Source of the DNA: Eubacteriales bacterium
Lineage (GTDB): Bacteria > Bacillota > Clostridia > Lachnospirales > Lachnospiraceae
Direction: 5' to 3'
NCBI GenBank assembly: GCA_030524715.1
Contig: JAUNGB010000044.1
Location: forward strand, 1 to 41,055
Length of the DNA stretch: 41,055 nt
A program made the translations under genes and the position numbers. This document shows, in pieces, positions 1-7,272 of the stretch (its first letter is position 1; the number at the start of each line of letters is the position of its first letter). The notes beneath the pieces are model-generated. The model was given only the letters and a program-made list of their open reading frames with translations, made no database searches and was not told where the DNA came from.

Positions 1-48
1 ACGGTAACGTATGGAGCTGACTGCTACTAATCGGTCGAGGGCTTGACC
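1..48 (+). rRNA. 23S ribosomal RNA, 3' end only
   Basis: The first ~48 bases match the conserved 3' terminus of bacterial 23S rRNA, with the typical GGAGCTGACTG..ACTAAT.GGTCGAGGGCTTGACC ending that closes helix 1 of the large subunit RNA. Only the tail is present; the rest lies upstream of the window. The exact 3' end is uncertain by a few bases. Confidence 0.9.
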
Positions 49-310
49 AAACAGCGAGAAAGCGGTCAGGACAAGGCAGGAGCATCTGGGAGCAAGCTTG
101 CTTGCGGACAGATGGTCATGGGTTGGCCTGGACATTTGCGAGCAAATGACACTGAGCGACGGAGTCGCGAAGTGACCGCTCGAGCGTACGGTGGAAATCC
201 GTGGCACGCAAACTCAGCTTTTTCACAATCGCAAGGCAATATGATTATCATAAAGGCAAGAAAATGTCAACATGTATGTAGTTTTGAAGGTGCAAACCTT
301 ATATTTATAA
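49..310 (+). other. Post-23S spacer with inverted repeats; no 5S gene seen
   Basis: This 262-base stretch lies between the 23S tail and tRNA-Trp. It contains a perfect 8-bp inverted repeat (AGCGGTCA at 61-68 and TGACCGCT at 173-180) that could form part of an rRNA processing stem. Inside it are short hairpins around GCAAGCTTGC (~94-103) and ATTTGC-GA-GCAAAT (~134-147). I searched for the conserved 5S rRNA core (the GAAGTTAAGC-like and CCGAACAC-like blocks) and did not find it. An open frame across this spacer is rRNA-spacer noise and not a gene. Confidence 0.55.
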
Positions 311-381
311 AGGGGATTGGTCAAATGGTATGATAGGGGTCTCCAAAACCTTTGGTGGGAGTTCGATTCTCTCATCCCCTG
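311..381 (+). tRNA. tRNA-Trp (anticodon CCA)
   Basis: The sequence folds as a tRNA. The acceptor stem is AGGGGAT (311-317) pairing with ATCCCCT (374-380), followed by discriminator G381. The D-arm is GTCA/TGAT. The anticodon stem GGGGT/ACCTT encloses the loop CTCCAAA with anticodon CCA, and the T-arm is GGGAG-TTCGATT-CTCTC. The CCA tail is not encoded. It sits ~260 bases after the 23S end and may be co-transcribed with the rRNA operon. Confidence 0.93.
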
Positions 382-577
382 TTCACTGTATCGCTAAGAT
401 TTCAGTATTTTACTTAACTTTAAGGCTTTTAACTTTTACATCATAAATTCCTTTAATTGCTTTGCAAGCCGGGATATATTCACTGTTTCCTGTCTGTGGA
501 ATGTTCTACACTTCAAACTTTTCAGCATTTTTTCTACTACCTCAAAAACATAAGTTATACATATCTGTTATTTACAT

Positions 578-597
578 TAGAGCGTGTTTGAAATTTG
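578..597 (+). repeat. Isolated MITE end (partial copy)
   Basis: TAGAGCGTGTTTGAAATTTG closely matches the terminal inverted repeat of the 166-bp element at 12455-12620 and the solo end at 27162-27190. No second end is visible close by, so this is an eroded fragment. The surrounding stretch 382-763 is AT-rich and holds no recognisable gene. Confidence 0.5.
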
Positions 598-627
598 ATT
601 TATCTCTTTGATGTTTTTGTATCATAA

Positions 628-719
628 TATATAACCCCATATATAAACAAAACTACTAAATATGTCTACATATATTTGTATAATTTTATATATCCCCATA
701 TATGAAATTGTGGTATACT
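628..719 (+). promoter_or_regulatory. Extended -10 promoter with two TATAT..CCCCATATAT operator-like repeats
   Basis: Two near-identical palindrome-like blocks, TATATAACCCCATATATA (628-645) and TATATATCCCCATATATG (687-704), lie just upstream of an extended -10 element TGGTATACT (711-719). No good -35 is visible at 17 bp. The arrangement resembles the operators that ribbon-helix-helix or MqsA-like antitoxins bind upstream of their own genes. This fits the remnant antitoxin-like reading frames immediately downstream. The operator role is an inference. Confidence 0.4.
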
Positions 720-763
720 CATCTTTAGCAGATAACTCGTAGTTCTAATTTCTGGTAGTATAT

Positions 764-868
764 ATGACCGTTGCCCAAAATGCCGGAATGAGTTTAAATG
801 CTTACATTATTCAGGCGATAAACGAAAAAATAGAAAGAGAGGCGGGAGTCATCCCACATCAGATATAA
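764..868 (+). pseudogene. Remnant of ribbon-helix-helix (CopG/HicB-tail-like) antitoxin
   Basis: A 34-residue frame contains AGMSLNAYIIQAINEKIERE, the typical second helix pair of Arc/CopG-type ribbon-helix-helix DNA-binding proteins, as found at the end of HicB-type antitoxins. The N-terminal beta strand and first helix are missing: an in-frame TAA lies 15 bases upstream of the ATG. No ribosome-binding site is obvious. I read it as a decayed fragment and not as a working gene. Confidence 0.5.
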
Positions 869-908
869 AGTTTATGGATGATCTCAGAACAAGAAGGGAG
901 CGGGAAAA

Positions 909-1139
909 ATGAAATGTATGAGCTGTAAAACAGGAGAAATGAAGCCATCAACAACAACATATTTTGCACAATTAAATAATTGCTATGTTATTATTGAAAA
1001 TGTACCGTGTTTAAAATGCGAACAGTGCGGGGAAGAGTTCTTAAATATGTCAGTGGCCGAAAAAATAGATGATATCCTGGATGGTATCGAAAAGATCGTA
1101 GGCAAAATTTTTATTTTGGATTATACGGCGGCGGCATAA
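909..1139 (+). CDS. YgiT-type zinc-finger protein (MqsA N-terminal domain-like), orphan
   Basis: The 76-residue product starts MKCMSCKTGEM and has two cysteine knuckles: C-x2-C at residues 3-6 and a VPCLKCEQCGEEF block near residues 34-44. A short helical tail (VAEKIDDILDGIEKIV) follows. This is the YgiT-type zinc-finger architecture, corresponding to the zinc-binding N-terminal half of the antitoxin MqsA. Such short proteins usually sit behind a DUF4258 or MqsR-like RNase toxin. Here no toxin gene is visible upstream, only a ribbon-helix-helix remnant, so it is probably an orphan antitoxin. The SD is GGGAGCGGG 5-12 bases before the ATG. Only the family assignment is well supported. Confidence 0.75.
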   Translation: MKCMSCKTGEMKPSTTTYFAQLNNCYVIIENVPCLKCEQCGEEFLNMSVAEKIDDILDGIEKIVGKIFILDYTAAA

Positions 1140-1257
1140 CCCAACGCTAATGGGCCGGGATTTCTCCCGGCTTGTTGAAATGCACGGGAGTGTTGTATTT
1201 TTGCGTATTTTTTGGAATAATATACCATAAGACCAGAAATTAGTGTGAATTATGTGA

Positions 1258-1500
1258 TTGCGTATAATGTTGAAGTATGGTATGATATCCGGTGACGGTT
1301 TATGCCAAAAGATAAGCGAGTCTTAAACAGATGCGCAGGGATTCCGTTTAGAATTATGTCAATGCAGTTGGTCTGAATCCCGCGTCAGGACTTGTTGGCG
1401 AGCCTTGAATCATATAATTTACGATTGGAAGGATGAAAAAAATGGATAAAGTGCGTGTGCTTGTACCAGCAGGTCATAATCGGGATTGGGAGAGAAGCAT
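1258..1500 (+). promoter_or_regulatory. Promoter and ~210-nt structured leader of the surface-polymer operon
   Basis: A plausible sigma-A promoter is TTGCGT (1258-1263), 17 bp, TATGAT (1281-1286) with an extended TGG. About 210 nt of leader follow. It contains a stem CGC-A-GGGATTC (1334-1344) pairing with GAATCCC-GCG (1375-1384) around a 30-nt loop. A 20-codon frame begins at ATG 1442 and ends at the TGA that overlaps the next gene's ATG. Long leaders before exopolysaccharide operons in Firmicutes can carry antitermination signals (LoaP/NusG-paralogue type); that role here is inference. No U-tract follows the stem. Confidence 0.45.
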
Positions 1501-3897
1501 ATGAAACTTTTAAAGAAATATTTAAAAAAAATCCGAACATGTATTCTTATGTCTTGGTATGTTTTGTTTTATTATCAGTTCGGATTAAAAGAACTTTGGA
1601 TTTTGATCGATTCTAAGAATGGTAAGGATTTAGGCAGCAATCTTCTTCGGATAGCAGAGGAGCTGACAAATAATTCCGAGTACAGGAAGTATCATATTTT
1701 TATGTCCTGTAATAAAGATAAAAAAGCAATGATGAAAAACATGATAGATCAATATCATCTAAAGGGAGTTACCCTTATCAGGGAAAATGGATTTCGATAT
1801 ACAAGAATTGCAGCTTTGGCGAAGTATTTATTTACAGATACTTCTTTTCCGGTATGGTTTACTAAAAAAGAAGGGCAGATCATAACGAATACCTGGCATG
1901 GAACTCCTTTGAAAAAAATGGGAAAAGATGTAAAGAACAGATCCTATGATATGGGAAATGTTCAGAAGAACCATTTGATCGCAGATTATCTGTTATATCC
2001 AAGCGATTATATGAAGGATATTATGATATCTGCATATTTCCTTGAAAATTCTTACCAGGGAAAGGTATTGTGTTCCGGTTATCCGAGAAATGCGGTGTTT
2101 TTTGATAAGGAGAGAAGCAAACGGCTCCGCACGGAATTAGGCCTGGACGGCAAACGCTTATATGGATATATGCCTACCTGGAGAGGGGTTTTGAAACAGA
2201 TTGATTCACAGAAAATCACGAATCAATTGGAGTATTACCTGGTATATCTGGATCAGAAGCTTACGGATGATGAAATATTCTTTGTTCGTCTCCATCCGTT
2301 TATCAGTAATACCATTGACTATTCCAGATATCGTCATATTAAACCCTTTCCTGATAAGTATGAACCATATGATATTTTAAATATCTGCGATTGTATGGTC
2401 ACGGATTATTCAAGCGTGTTGTTTGATTATGCCAACAGCCGGAATAAGATCATACTTTTCGTGTACGACCGGGAATTATATATGGATGAGAGAGGCGTGT
2501 ATGTGTCTATTGATTCCTTTCCGTTTCCACAGGTCCGCACCGCGCAGGAGCTTCTGGACGAAATGCGCCGTCCCAAGGACTATGACGATACGGAATTCTG
2601 TGAGAAATTCTGCACTTATGATGAGTCTGACACTGCCGAAAAGCTGTGCCGCCACATCATTAAGGGTGAAAAAATATACGAGGAATACTCTGCCGGAGGC
2701 AACGGAAAAGAGAATGTGGTCATTTATTCAGGCTCTCTGGCTAAAAGCGGGCTGACGACAGCGCTTCTGAACCTTCTGGCAAACGCGGATATGGATAAAA
2801 GAAATTATTATATTACCTTCCGTTCCGCATCCCTCAGAAAATTTCCGGAGCGGGTAATGATGCTCCCGGATAACGTGAGTTTTCTGCCTATTCCCTCTAT
2901 GGAATATCAATCTCTTGGCGAGAAACTGGCTATTTCACGCTATTATAGAAAAAATAAGATATCCAGATGGTCACAGAAAAAGATAGACAGATTTTTCAGC
3001 AGGCTATATCGGAGGAATTTTGGACAGTGTAACGCCAAATATGCCATTCATTATGCCGGATATGAAAAAAATGTGATAAACATGTTTTTACAGGCCGATG
3101 TAAAAAATATGATATTTGTACATAACGATATGGTAAATGAAATTAAACAAAAAGGGAATCAGCATGAACCCACCCTCAGAAGGGCGTACCATGATTATTA
3201 CAGGGTAGCCCCTGTTACTGCAGATATCTATCCGTCTACTTTGGAGCTGGGACAAAATAAAGATAATATACAGATCGTAAACAATTGCCATGATTATCAG
3301 GCTGTATTAAAGAAAGCTGAACAGGGTATTGAGTTTCAGAAAGATACCATGTGCAGTGTATCTCTGGAGAGACTGGAAGAGATTTTAAACGGAAAATCCA
3401 GAAAGATCATCAATATCGGCAGGTTTTCTCCGGAAAAAGGACATGAGATGCTGATCCAGGCATTTGACCAGTATCATAAAGAGAAAGAGGACAGCTATCT
3501 GATAATTATCGGAGGTTACGGAGATCTTTATAGCCGAACTGTGGATTTAGCCGCAGGTATGGCTTCCGGAAAAAATATTGTCATTATCAAGTCAATTGCT
3601 AATCCAATGCCGATCCTGAAAAAATGCGATCTGTTTGTGCTGTCTTCTTTATATGAAGGGCTGGGACTGGTACTGTTAGAGGCAGATACTCTTGGGGTAC
3701 CGGTGATATCGACGGATATCGTAGGCCCGAGAGGATTTATGAAGGAGCATGGAGGGTATCTTGTCCCTCTTAGTGTGGACGGTATTTGCCAGGGACTGGA
3801 AGCCTTTGACCAGGGGCGTATAAAGGCTATGAACGTTGACTATGAAAAGTTCAATCAGGAGTCAGTGCGTCAGTTTGAAAAACTATTTGAAGGATAA
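1501..3897 (+). CDS. Fusion of CDP-glycerol glycerophosphotransferase (TagB/TagF type) and GT4 glycosyltransferase
   Basis: This 798-residue protein joins two polymer-building enzymes. Residues ~45-400 are a TagF/TagB-like glycerophosphotransferase (Pfam Glyphos_transf), with NTWHGTPLKKMGK (catalytic His near residue 133) and TDYSSVLFDYA (from residue 301). These are the motifs used to move glycerol phosphate from CDP-glycerol. Residues ~415-798 are a GT-B family 4 glycosyltransferase with INIGRFSPEKG (~640) and the E-x7-E nucleotide-sugar motif at E719 and E727. I chose ATG 1501, preceded by GGGAGAG, over an in-frame TTG at 1486. It has no clear membrane segment and is probably a cytoplasmic-face enzyme. 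TagD two genes downstream would supply CDP-glycerol, so a glycerol-phosphate-decorated surface glycan is the likely product; the acceptor is unknown. Confidence 0.85.
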   Translation: MKLLKKYLKKIRTCILMSWYVLFYYQFGLKELWILIDSKNGKDLGSNLLRIAEELTNNSEYRKYHIFMSCNKDKKAMMKNMIDQYHLKGVTLIRENGFRYTRIAALAKYLFTDTSFPVWFTKKEGQIITNTWHGTPLKKMGKDVKNRSYDMGNVQKNHLIADYLLYPSDYMKDIMISAYFLENSYQGKVLCSGYPRNAVFFDKERSKRLRTELGLDGKRLYGYMPTWRGVLKQIDSQKITNQLEYYLVYLDQKLTDDEIFFVRLHPFISNTIDYSRYRHIKPFPDKYEPYDILNICDCMVTDYSSVLFDYANSRNKIILFVYDRELYMDERGVYVSIDSFPFPQVRTAQELLDEMRRPKDYDDTEFCEKFCTYDESDTAEKLCRHIIKGEKIYEEYSAGGNGKENVVIYSGSLAKSGLTTALLNLLANADMDKRNYYITFRSASLRKFPERVMMLPDNVSFLPIPSMEYQSLGEKLAISRYYRKNKISRWSQKKIDRFFSRLYRRNFGQCNAKYAIHYAGYEKNVINMFLQADVKNMIFVHNDMVNEIKQKGNQHEPTLRRAYHDYYRVAPVTADIYPSTLELGQNKDNIQIVNNCHDYQAVLKKAEQGIEFQKDTMCSVSLERLEEILNGKSRKIINIGRFSPEKGHEMLIQAFDQYHKEKEDSYLIIIGGYGDLYSRTVDLAAGMASGKNIVIIKSIANPMPILKKCDLFVLSSLYEGLGLVLLEADTLGVPVISTDIVGPRGFMKEHGGYLVPLSVDGICQGLEAFDQGRIKAMNVDYEKFNQESVRQFEKLFEG

Positions 3898-3919
3898 GTA
3901 TGAGAAGGAGAAATATGAA

Positions 3920-6202
3920 ATGAAAATAGGGATCGTTACTTTTCATAGCGCTCATAATTACGGGGCGGTTCTCCAGGCGTGGTCCTTACAGGAGTATCTC
4001 ACACAGCAAGGCCATGAGGTGGAGATCATTAATCTGCGGCTGCCTGTAATTGATAAGCTGTACAGATTGGCGTATAAGACAAATCGCAGGATATGCAGAT
4101 TTGACGCGGTAAATAAATGCGCCAACGGTTTGTATTATCTGGCGCGTTCCTCCGGCAATCTTGTGGTTAATCCGGGCAAAATCGGAAAATATTTCAGGTT
4201 CGAGCATTTTATTAAACATAAGCTTCCGGTTACAAAACCCTTTTACAGCCTGAAGGAGCTGCAGCAGGAAAAGCTTCAGTATGATGTTTTGATTTCCGGC
4301 AGCGATCAGGTCTGGAACGCGACGATGATGACCGGAATCAATCCTGCGTATTTTCTGCAGTTTGCAAATCCTGACGCAATTCGGGTTTCCTATGCGGCAA
4401 GTATTGGAACGGAGGAGATACCGCCCAAGTATCAGTTGTTGTTTAAACGGTATCTGAGAGATTTTGACGCCATATCTGTCAGAGAAAAAAAGGCGAAGGA
4501 ACAGGTACAGCTTCTGACCGATAAAGAGGTGGAGCTGGTGGCCGACCCGACATTTCTGCTGAAGAGAGAAGATTTTGATAAACTCAGGAAAAAATCGTCT
4601 TTTCATGGCAAATATATTTACGTCCATAACGTCCATCTGAAACGTGTGGATGAAGCGCTGAACAGCGTGGCTGAGGAAATGTCTGAAAGACTTGGGCTAC
4701 CCATTATCCATAACTGGAAGAAGAAGGTATATAAAAATGAGGCAGGCCATTTTACCGGGGGAGTAGAGGAATTTTTAAGCCTGGTTTCCGGCGCGGAATA
4801 TGTGATTACCAATTCCTTCCACTGTACGGTCTTTTCCATTATTTATCAGAAGAATTTTATTACGGTTCCTCATTTTAAGCATCCTGACCGTATGAAAAAT
4901 CTTTTGGAGGAATTGGGAGTTCCGGAACATTTGATTGAAACAGGCGATAAGATCCCCAGAAATCTGGAAGAGCTTACCATTGACTATGATTCCGTAGAGA
5001 AGCGCAGAGCATTAATGGGGCTTCATGCACAGGAATTTCTGGAAAAAGCAATACACCTGATCAAAACAGAAGACAGGCGCTCCTATCTGGAAATTGAGGA
5101 TAAGTTCCGCTGCTATGGGTGCGGCGTCTGTAAGGAAGCATGTCCCCAAAAAGCAATCCGCATGGAGCCGGATGAAGAGGGATTTTTATATCCTGTTGTG
5201 GATAAAGCGTTGTGCGTCCAGTGCGGAAAATGCAAAGAGGCGTGTATTTACCAGGCCGATACAAAGGAGAAGGTTGTTTCGGAATGGCATCCGGAGATCT
5301 TTCTTGCCAATGCAAAGGATATGGAGGTACGGAAAAGCAGCGCCGGAAGCGGAATCTTTACTCTTATGTACCGTGCGGCCCTGAAACAGGGCGGTAAGGT
5401 AGTCGGAGTATGCTTTGACGGCCATTGGAATGTTCTTTATGATATTGCGGATAAAGAAGAGGATTGTAAAAAATTCTGCGGGTTTAAGTACGTGGATGCT
5501 GAATCCGGGGATATCAAACAGAGGGTACAGGAAATTTTGAAAAAGGGCGAATCGGTCTTATTTTCAGGAACACCCTGCCAGATTGCCGGTTTGAAGAAAT
5601 TTTTGGGCAGGGATTACCCGAATCTGTGCACCGTGGAGATGATCTGTCAGGGAGCGGCGTCTCCTAAGGCTTATGGGAAATATCTTGACTATATGGAAGA
5701 ACTTTATAAATCCAAAATAGTCAGACTGGAATTCTGGAATAAATTTAAAGGGCCTGATACTCCGTTTATCCTTACGGAGTTTGAATCAAAGAGTGTAGAT
5801 GTGGAATTAGTATCAACAAATAATTTTACAAGAGCATATTTGAACCATAATATCCAGCGTCCTTCCTGTTATACCTGTGAATATGCGGGGAGTCCGGAAG
5901 GGACGGCAGACATTTCCATCGGCAGGTATTGCGGTGAGAAGCTGCCGGAATTCGGCGAAGACTGTGCAGTTTCGATTTTAAAGATCAATACTCCCAGAGG
6001 AAAAGATTTTTTTGAGTTGTGGAAGGAGGAAGCGGAGGTACGGGCAAGCACTTTTGATGAAGCATATGCCAATACCCAAACGGGACCTCTTACGCTTTTC
6101 GGAACAAGAGGACGTCTGATGTATTATCTGGACGAGCAGCCGTTTGAAGAACTGTTCAGGACATTTAACCGGTTTAAAAAGGGCAGAATAAAAGGTATTT
6201 GA
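3920..6202 (+). CDS. Fusion of polysaccharide pyruvyl transferase and FrhB-like iron-sulfur/flavin domain
   Basis: This 760-residue protein begins MKIGIVTFHSAHNYGAVLQA, the standard start of the WcaK/CsaB polysaccharide pyruvyl transferase family (residues ~1-340; DQVWNATM and NSFHCTVFSIIY are typical). It continues with two [4Fe-4S] ferredoxin motifs, C398-x2-C401-x2-C404-x3-C408 and C432-x2-C435-x2-C438-x3-C442. It ends with an FrhB-type coenzyme F420 hydrogenase beta-subunit domain (SGTPCQIAGLKKFL, ICQGAASPKAYGKYL). The start is ATG 3920 behind AGAAGGAG; upstream in-frame starts lie inside the previous gene. Pyruvyl transferases add PEP-derived pyruvate ketals to sugars. FrhB-like partners occur in many glycan loci, but their reaction is not known to me. 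Confidence 0.83.
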   Translation: MKIGIVTFHSAHNYGAVLQAWSLQEYLTQQGHEVEIINLRLPVIDKLYRLAYKTNRRICRFDAVNKCANGLYYLARSSGNLVVNPGKIGKYFRFEHFIKHKLPVTKPFYSLKELQQEKLQYDVLISGSDQVWNATMMTGINPAYFLQFANPDAIRVSYAASIGTEEIPPKYQLLFKRYLRDFDAISVREKKAKEQVQLLTDKEVELVADPTFLLKREDFDKLRKKSSFHGKYIYVHNVHLKRVDEALNSVAEEMSERLGLPIIHNWKKKVYKNEAGHFTGGVEEFLSLVSGAEYVITNSFHCTVFSIIYQKNFITVPHFKHPDRMKNLLEELGVPEHLIETGDKIPRNLEELTIDYDSVEKRRALMGLHAQEFLEKAIHLIKTEDRRSYLEIEDKFRCYGCGVCKEACPQKAIRMEPDEEGFLYPVVDKALCVQCGKCKEACIYQADTKEKVVSEWHPEIFLANAKDMEVRKSSAGSGIFTLMYRAALKQGGKVVGVCFDGHWNVLYDIADKEEDCKKFCGFKYVDAESGDIKQRVQEILKKGESVLFSGTPCQIAGLKKFLGRDYPNLCTVEMICQGAASPKAYGKYLDYMEELYKSKIVRLEFWNKFKGPDTPFILTEFESKSVDVELVSTNNFTRAYLNHNIQRPSCYTCEYAGSPEGTADISIGRYCGEKLPEFGEDCAVSILKINTPRGKDFFELWKEEAEVRASTFDEAYANTQTGPLTLFGTRGRLMYYLDEQPFEELFRTFNRFKKGRIKGI

Positions 6203-6227
6203 TTTTAAGAAGGAGAAGGAGCGGGAA

Positions 6228-6620
6228 ATGAAACGTGTTATCACTTATGGAACTTTTGATCTGCTGCATTACGGACATATTAACTTGCTTCAGCGCGCAA
6301 AGCAGCAGGGGGATTATCTGATCGTTGCTCTTTCCACAGATGAATTTAACTGGAAAGAAAAACAGAAAAAATGCTATTTCCCCTATGAAGTGCGAAAACA
6401 GCTTCTGGAGGCCATCCGGTATGTGGATCTGGTAATTCCGGAGGAAAGCTGGGAGCAGAAGCGTACAGATGTAAAAGAATATCACGTAGATACCTTTGTG
6501 ATCGGAGACGACTGGAAGGGAAAATTTGATTTTTTGAAGGAAGAAGGCTGTGAAGTAGTATATCTTCCAAGAACGCCGGAAATTTCCACAACCCAGATCA
6601 AGAAGGATCTGAAGAAATAA
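6228..6620 (+). CDS. tagD: Glycerol-3-phosphate cytidylyltransferase
   Basis: The 130-residue product matches TagD/TarD in length and motifs: YGTFDLLHYGH at residues 7-17 (the HxGH nucleotidyl-transfer signature) and RTPEISTTQIK at 115-125 (the RTxGISTT equivalent). It converts CTP and sn-glycerol 3-phosphate into CDP-glycerol in the cytoplasm. CDP-glycerol is the donor for the TagF-like domain encoded at 1501-3897. It starts 25 bases after the preceding stop with a strong AAGGAGAAGGAG ribosome site. In many Firmicutes this enzyme serves teichoic acid synthesis; here the neighbours point to decoration of a glycan. Confidence 0.93.
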   Translation: MKRVITYGTFDLLHYGHINLLQRAKQQGDYLIVALSTDEFNWKEKQKKCYFPYEVRKQLLEAIRYVDLVIPEESWEQKRTDVKEYHVDTFVIGDDWKGKFDFLKEEGCEVVYLPRTPEISTTQIKKDLKK

Positions 6621-6663
6621 TTAGCGGATAACAGACAGGCCGAAAACAAAGGGAGGAAATGCT

Positions 6664-7272
6664 ATGTCTTTTTTTAGAAAAGATAAGACTCAAAAGGAAA
6701 GCGAAATGCTCCTGCGCAGGGTAGAGGAAAAGCTGCATGCCATGGAACAGGCAGAACAAGCCAGACAGGAGAAAGACGAGTCGTTTCAGCAGGAACTGCA
6801 GAAATTAGAAAAAGAAGTAAAAAAGCACAATATGACAATAGAAGATCTGTTGGATGTTCTGGAAGAGCAGCAGGAAGAAAAAGAGACTGCCAGAAGGAAG
6901 GAACAGGAATATAAAACAGAATGCGAAAAGCTTCTTTCTGTATTTGAAGCCTATCAGGAGCAGTTTTGGCAGATAAAAAAGCATTTAGACGGAAACGGGA
7001 CATGGAAGCAGATGTTCGCGCTTATGGAAGAGGAACAGGCAAAGGAGCAGATGCTGTGCGGAATCTCTTTGATCGGAAGGCCGGGAGAAAAGGTGGACTA
7101 TAGCCTGCATGAAGTGATCGAGGCAGTCGATACTGAAGAACAGGGGAAGGATAAACAGATTGCAAATGTTTACAGCCCCGGTTATTTATATCAGGGAAAG
7201 GTACGGAAAAAGGCAAGGGTTTCTGCATATCGTGCTGCAGCGCAGAATGAAGAACAAAAGGAGGGAAGATGA
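6664..7272 (+). CDS. GrpE-like nucleotide exchange factor of an accessory Hsp70 system
   Basis: The 202-residue product has a long charged coiled coil (residues ~10-115, rich in Glu, Lys and Gln). A C-terminal part reads YSLHEVIEAVDTEEQGKDKQIANVYSPGYLYQGKVRKKARV, written here only as the region ~138-190. This corresponds to the GrpE beta domain, where the canonical form runs D-P-x-x-H-E-A-V ... GY-x-x-x-x-R-V-L-R-P-A-R-V. GrpE dimers release ADP from DnaK. The stop overlaps the start of the DnaK-like gene, so coupling is likely. Similarity to housekeeping GrpE is partial, and I see this as a divergent paralogue. The SD GGGAGG is well placed before ATG 6664. Confidence 0.7.
   Translation: MSFFRKDKTQKESEMLLRRVEEKLHAMEQAEQARQEKDESFQQELQKLEKEVKKHNMTIEDLLDVLEEQQEEKETARRKEQEYKTECEKLLSVFEAYQEQFWQIKKHLDGNGTWKQMFALMEEEQAKEQMLCGISLIGRPGEKVDYSLHEVIEAVDTEEQGKDKQIANVYSPGYLYQGKVRKKARVSAYRAAAQNEEQKEGR

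Noticed and set aside
43-333. 96-codon plus-strand frame across the rRNA spacer
   Set aside because: It begins inside 23S rRNA and runs into tRNA-Trp; it has no ribosome site and no family resemblance.
1442-1504. 20-codon leader peptide before the TagF-like gene
   Set aside because: It has a start and overlaps the next ATG, but there is no run of regulatory codons and no terminator or antiterminator; I mention it only within the leader.
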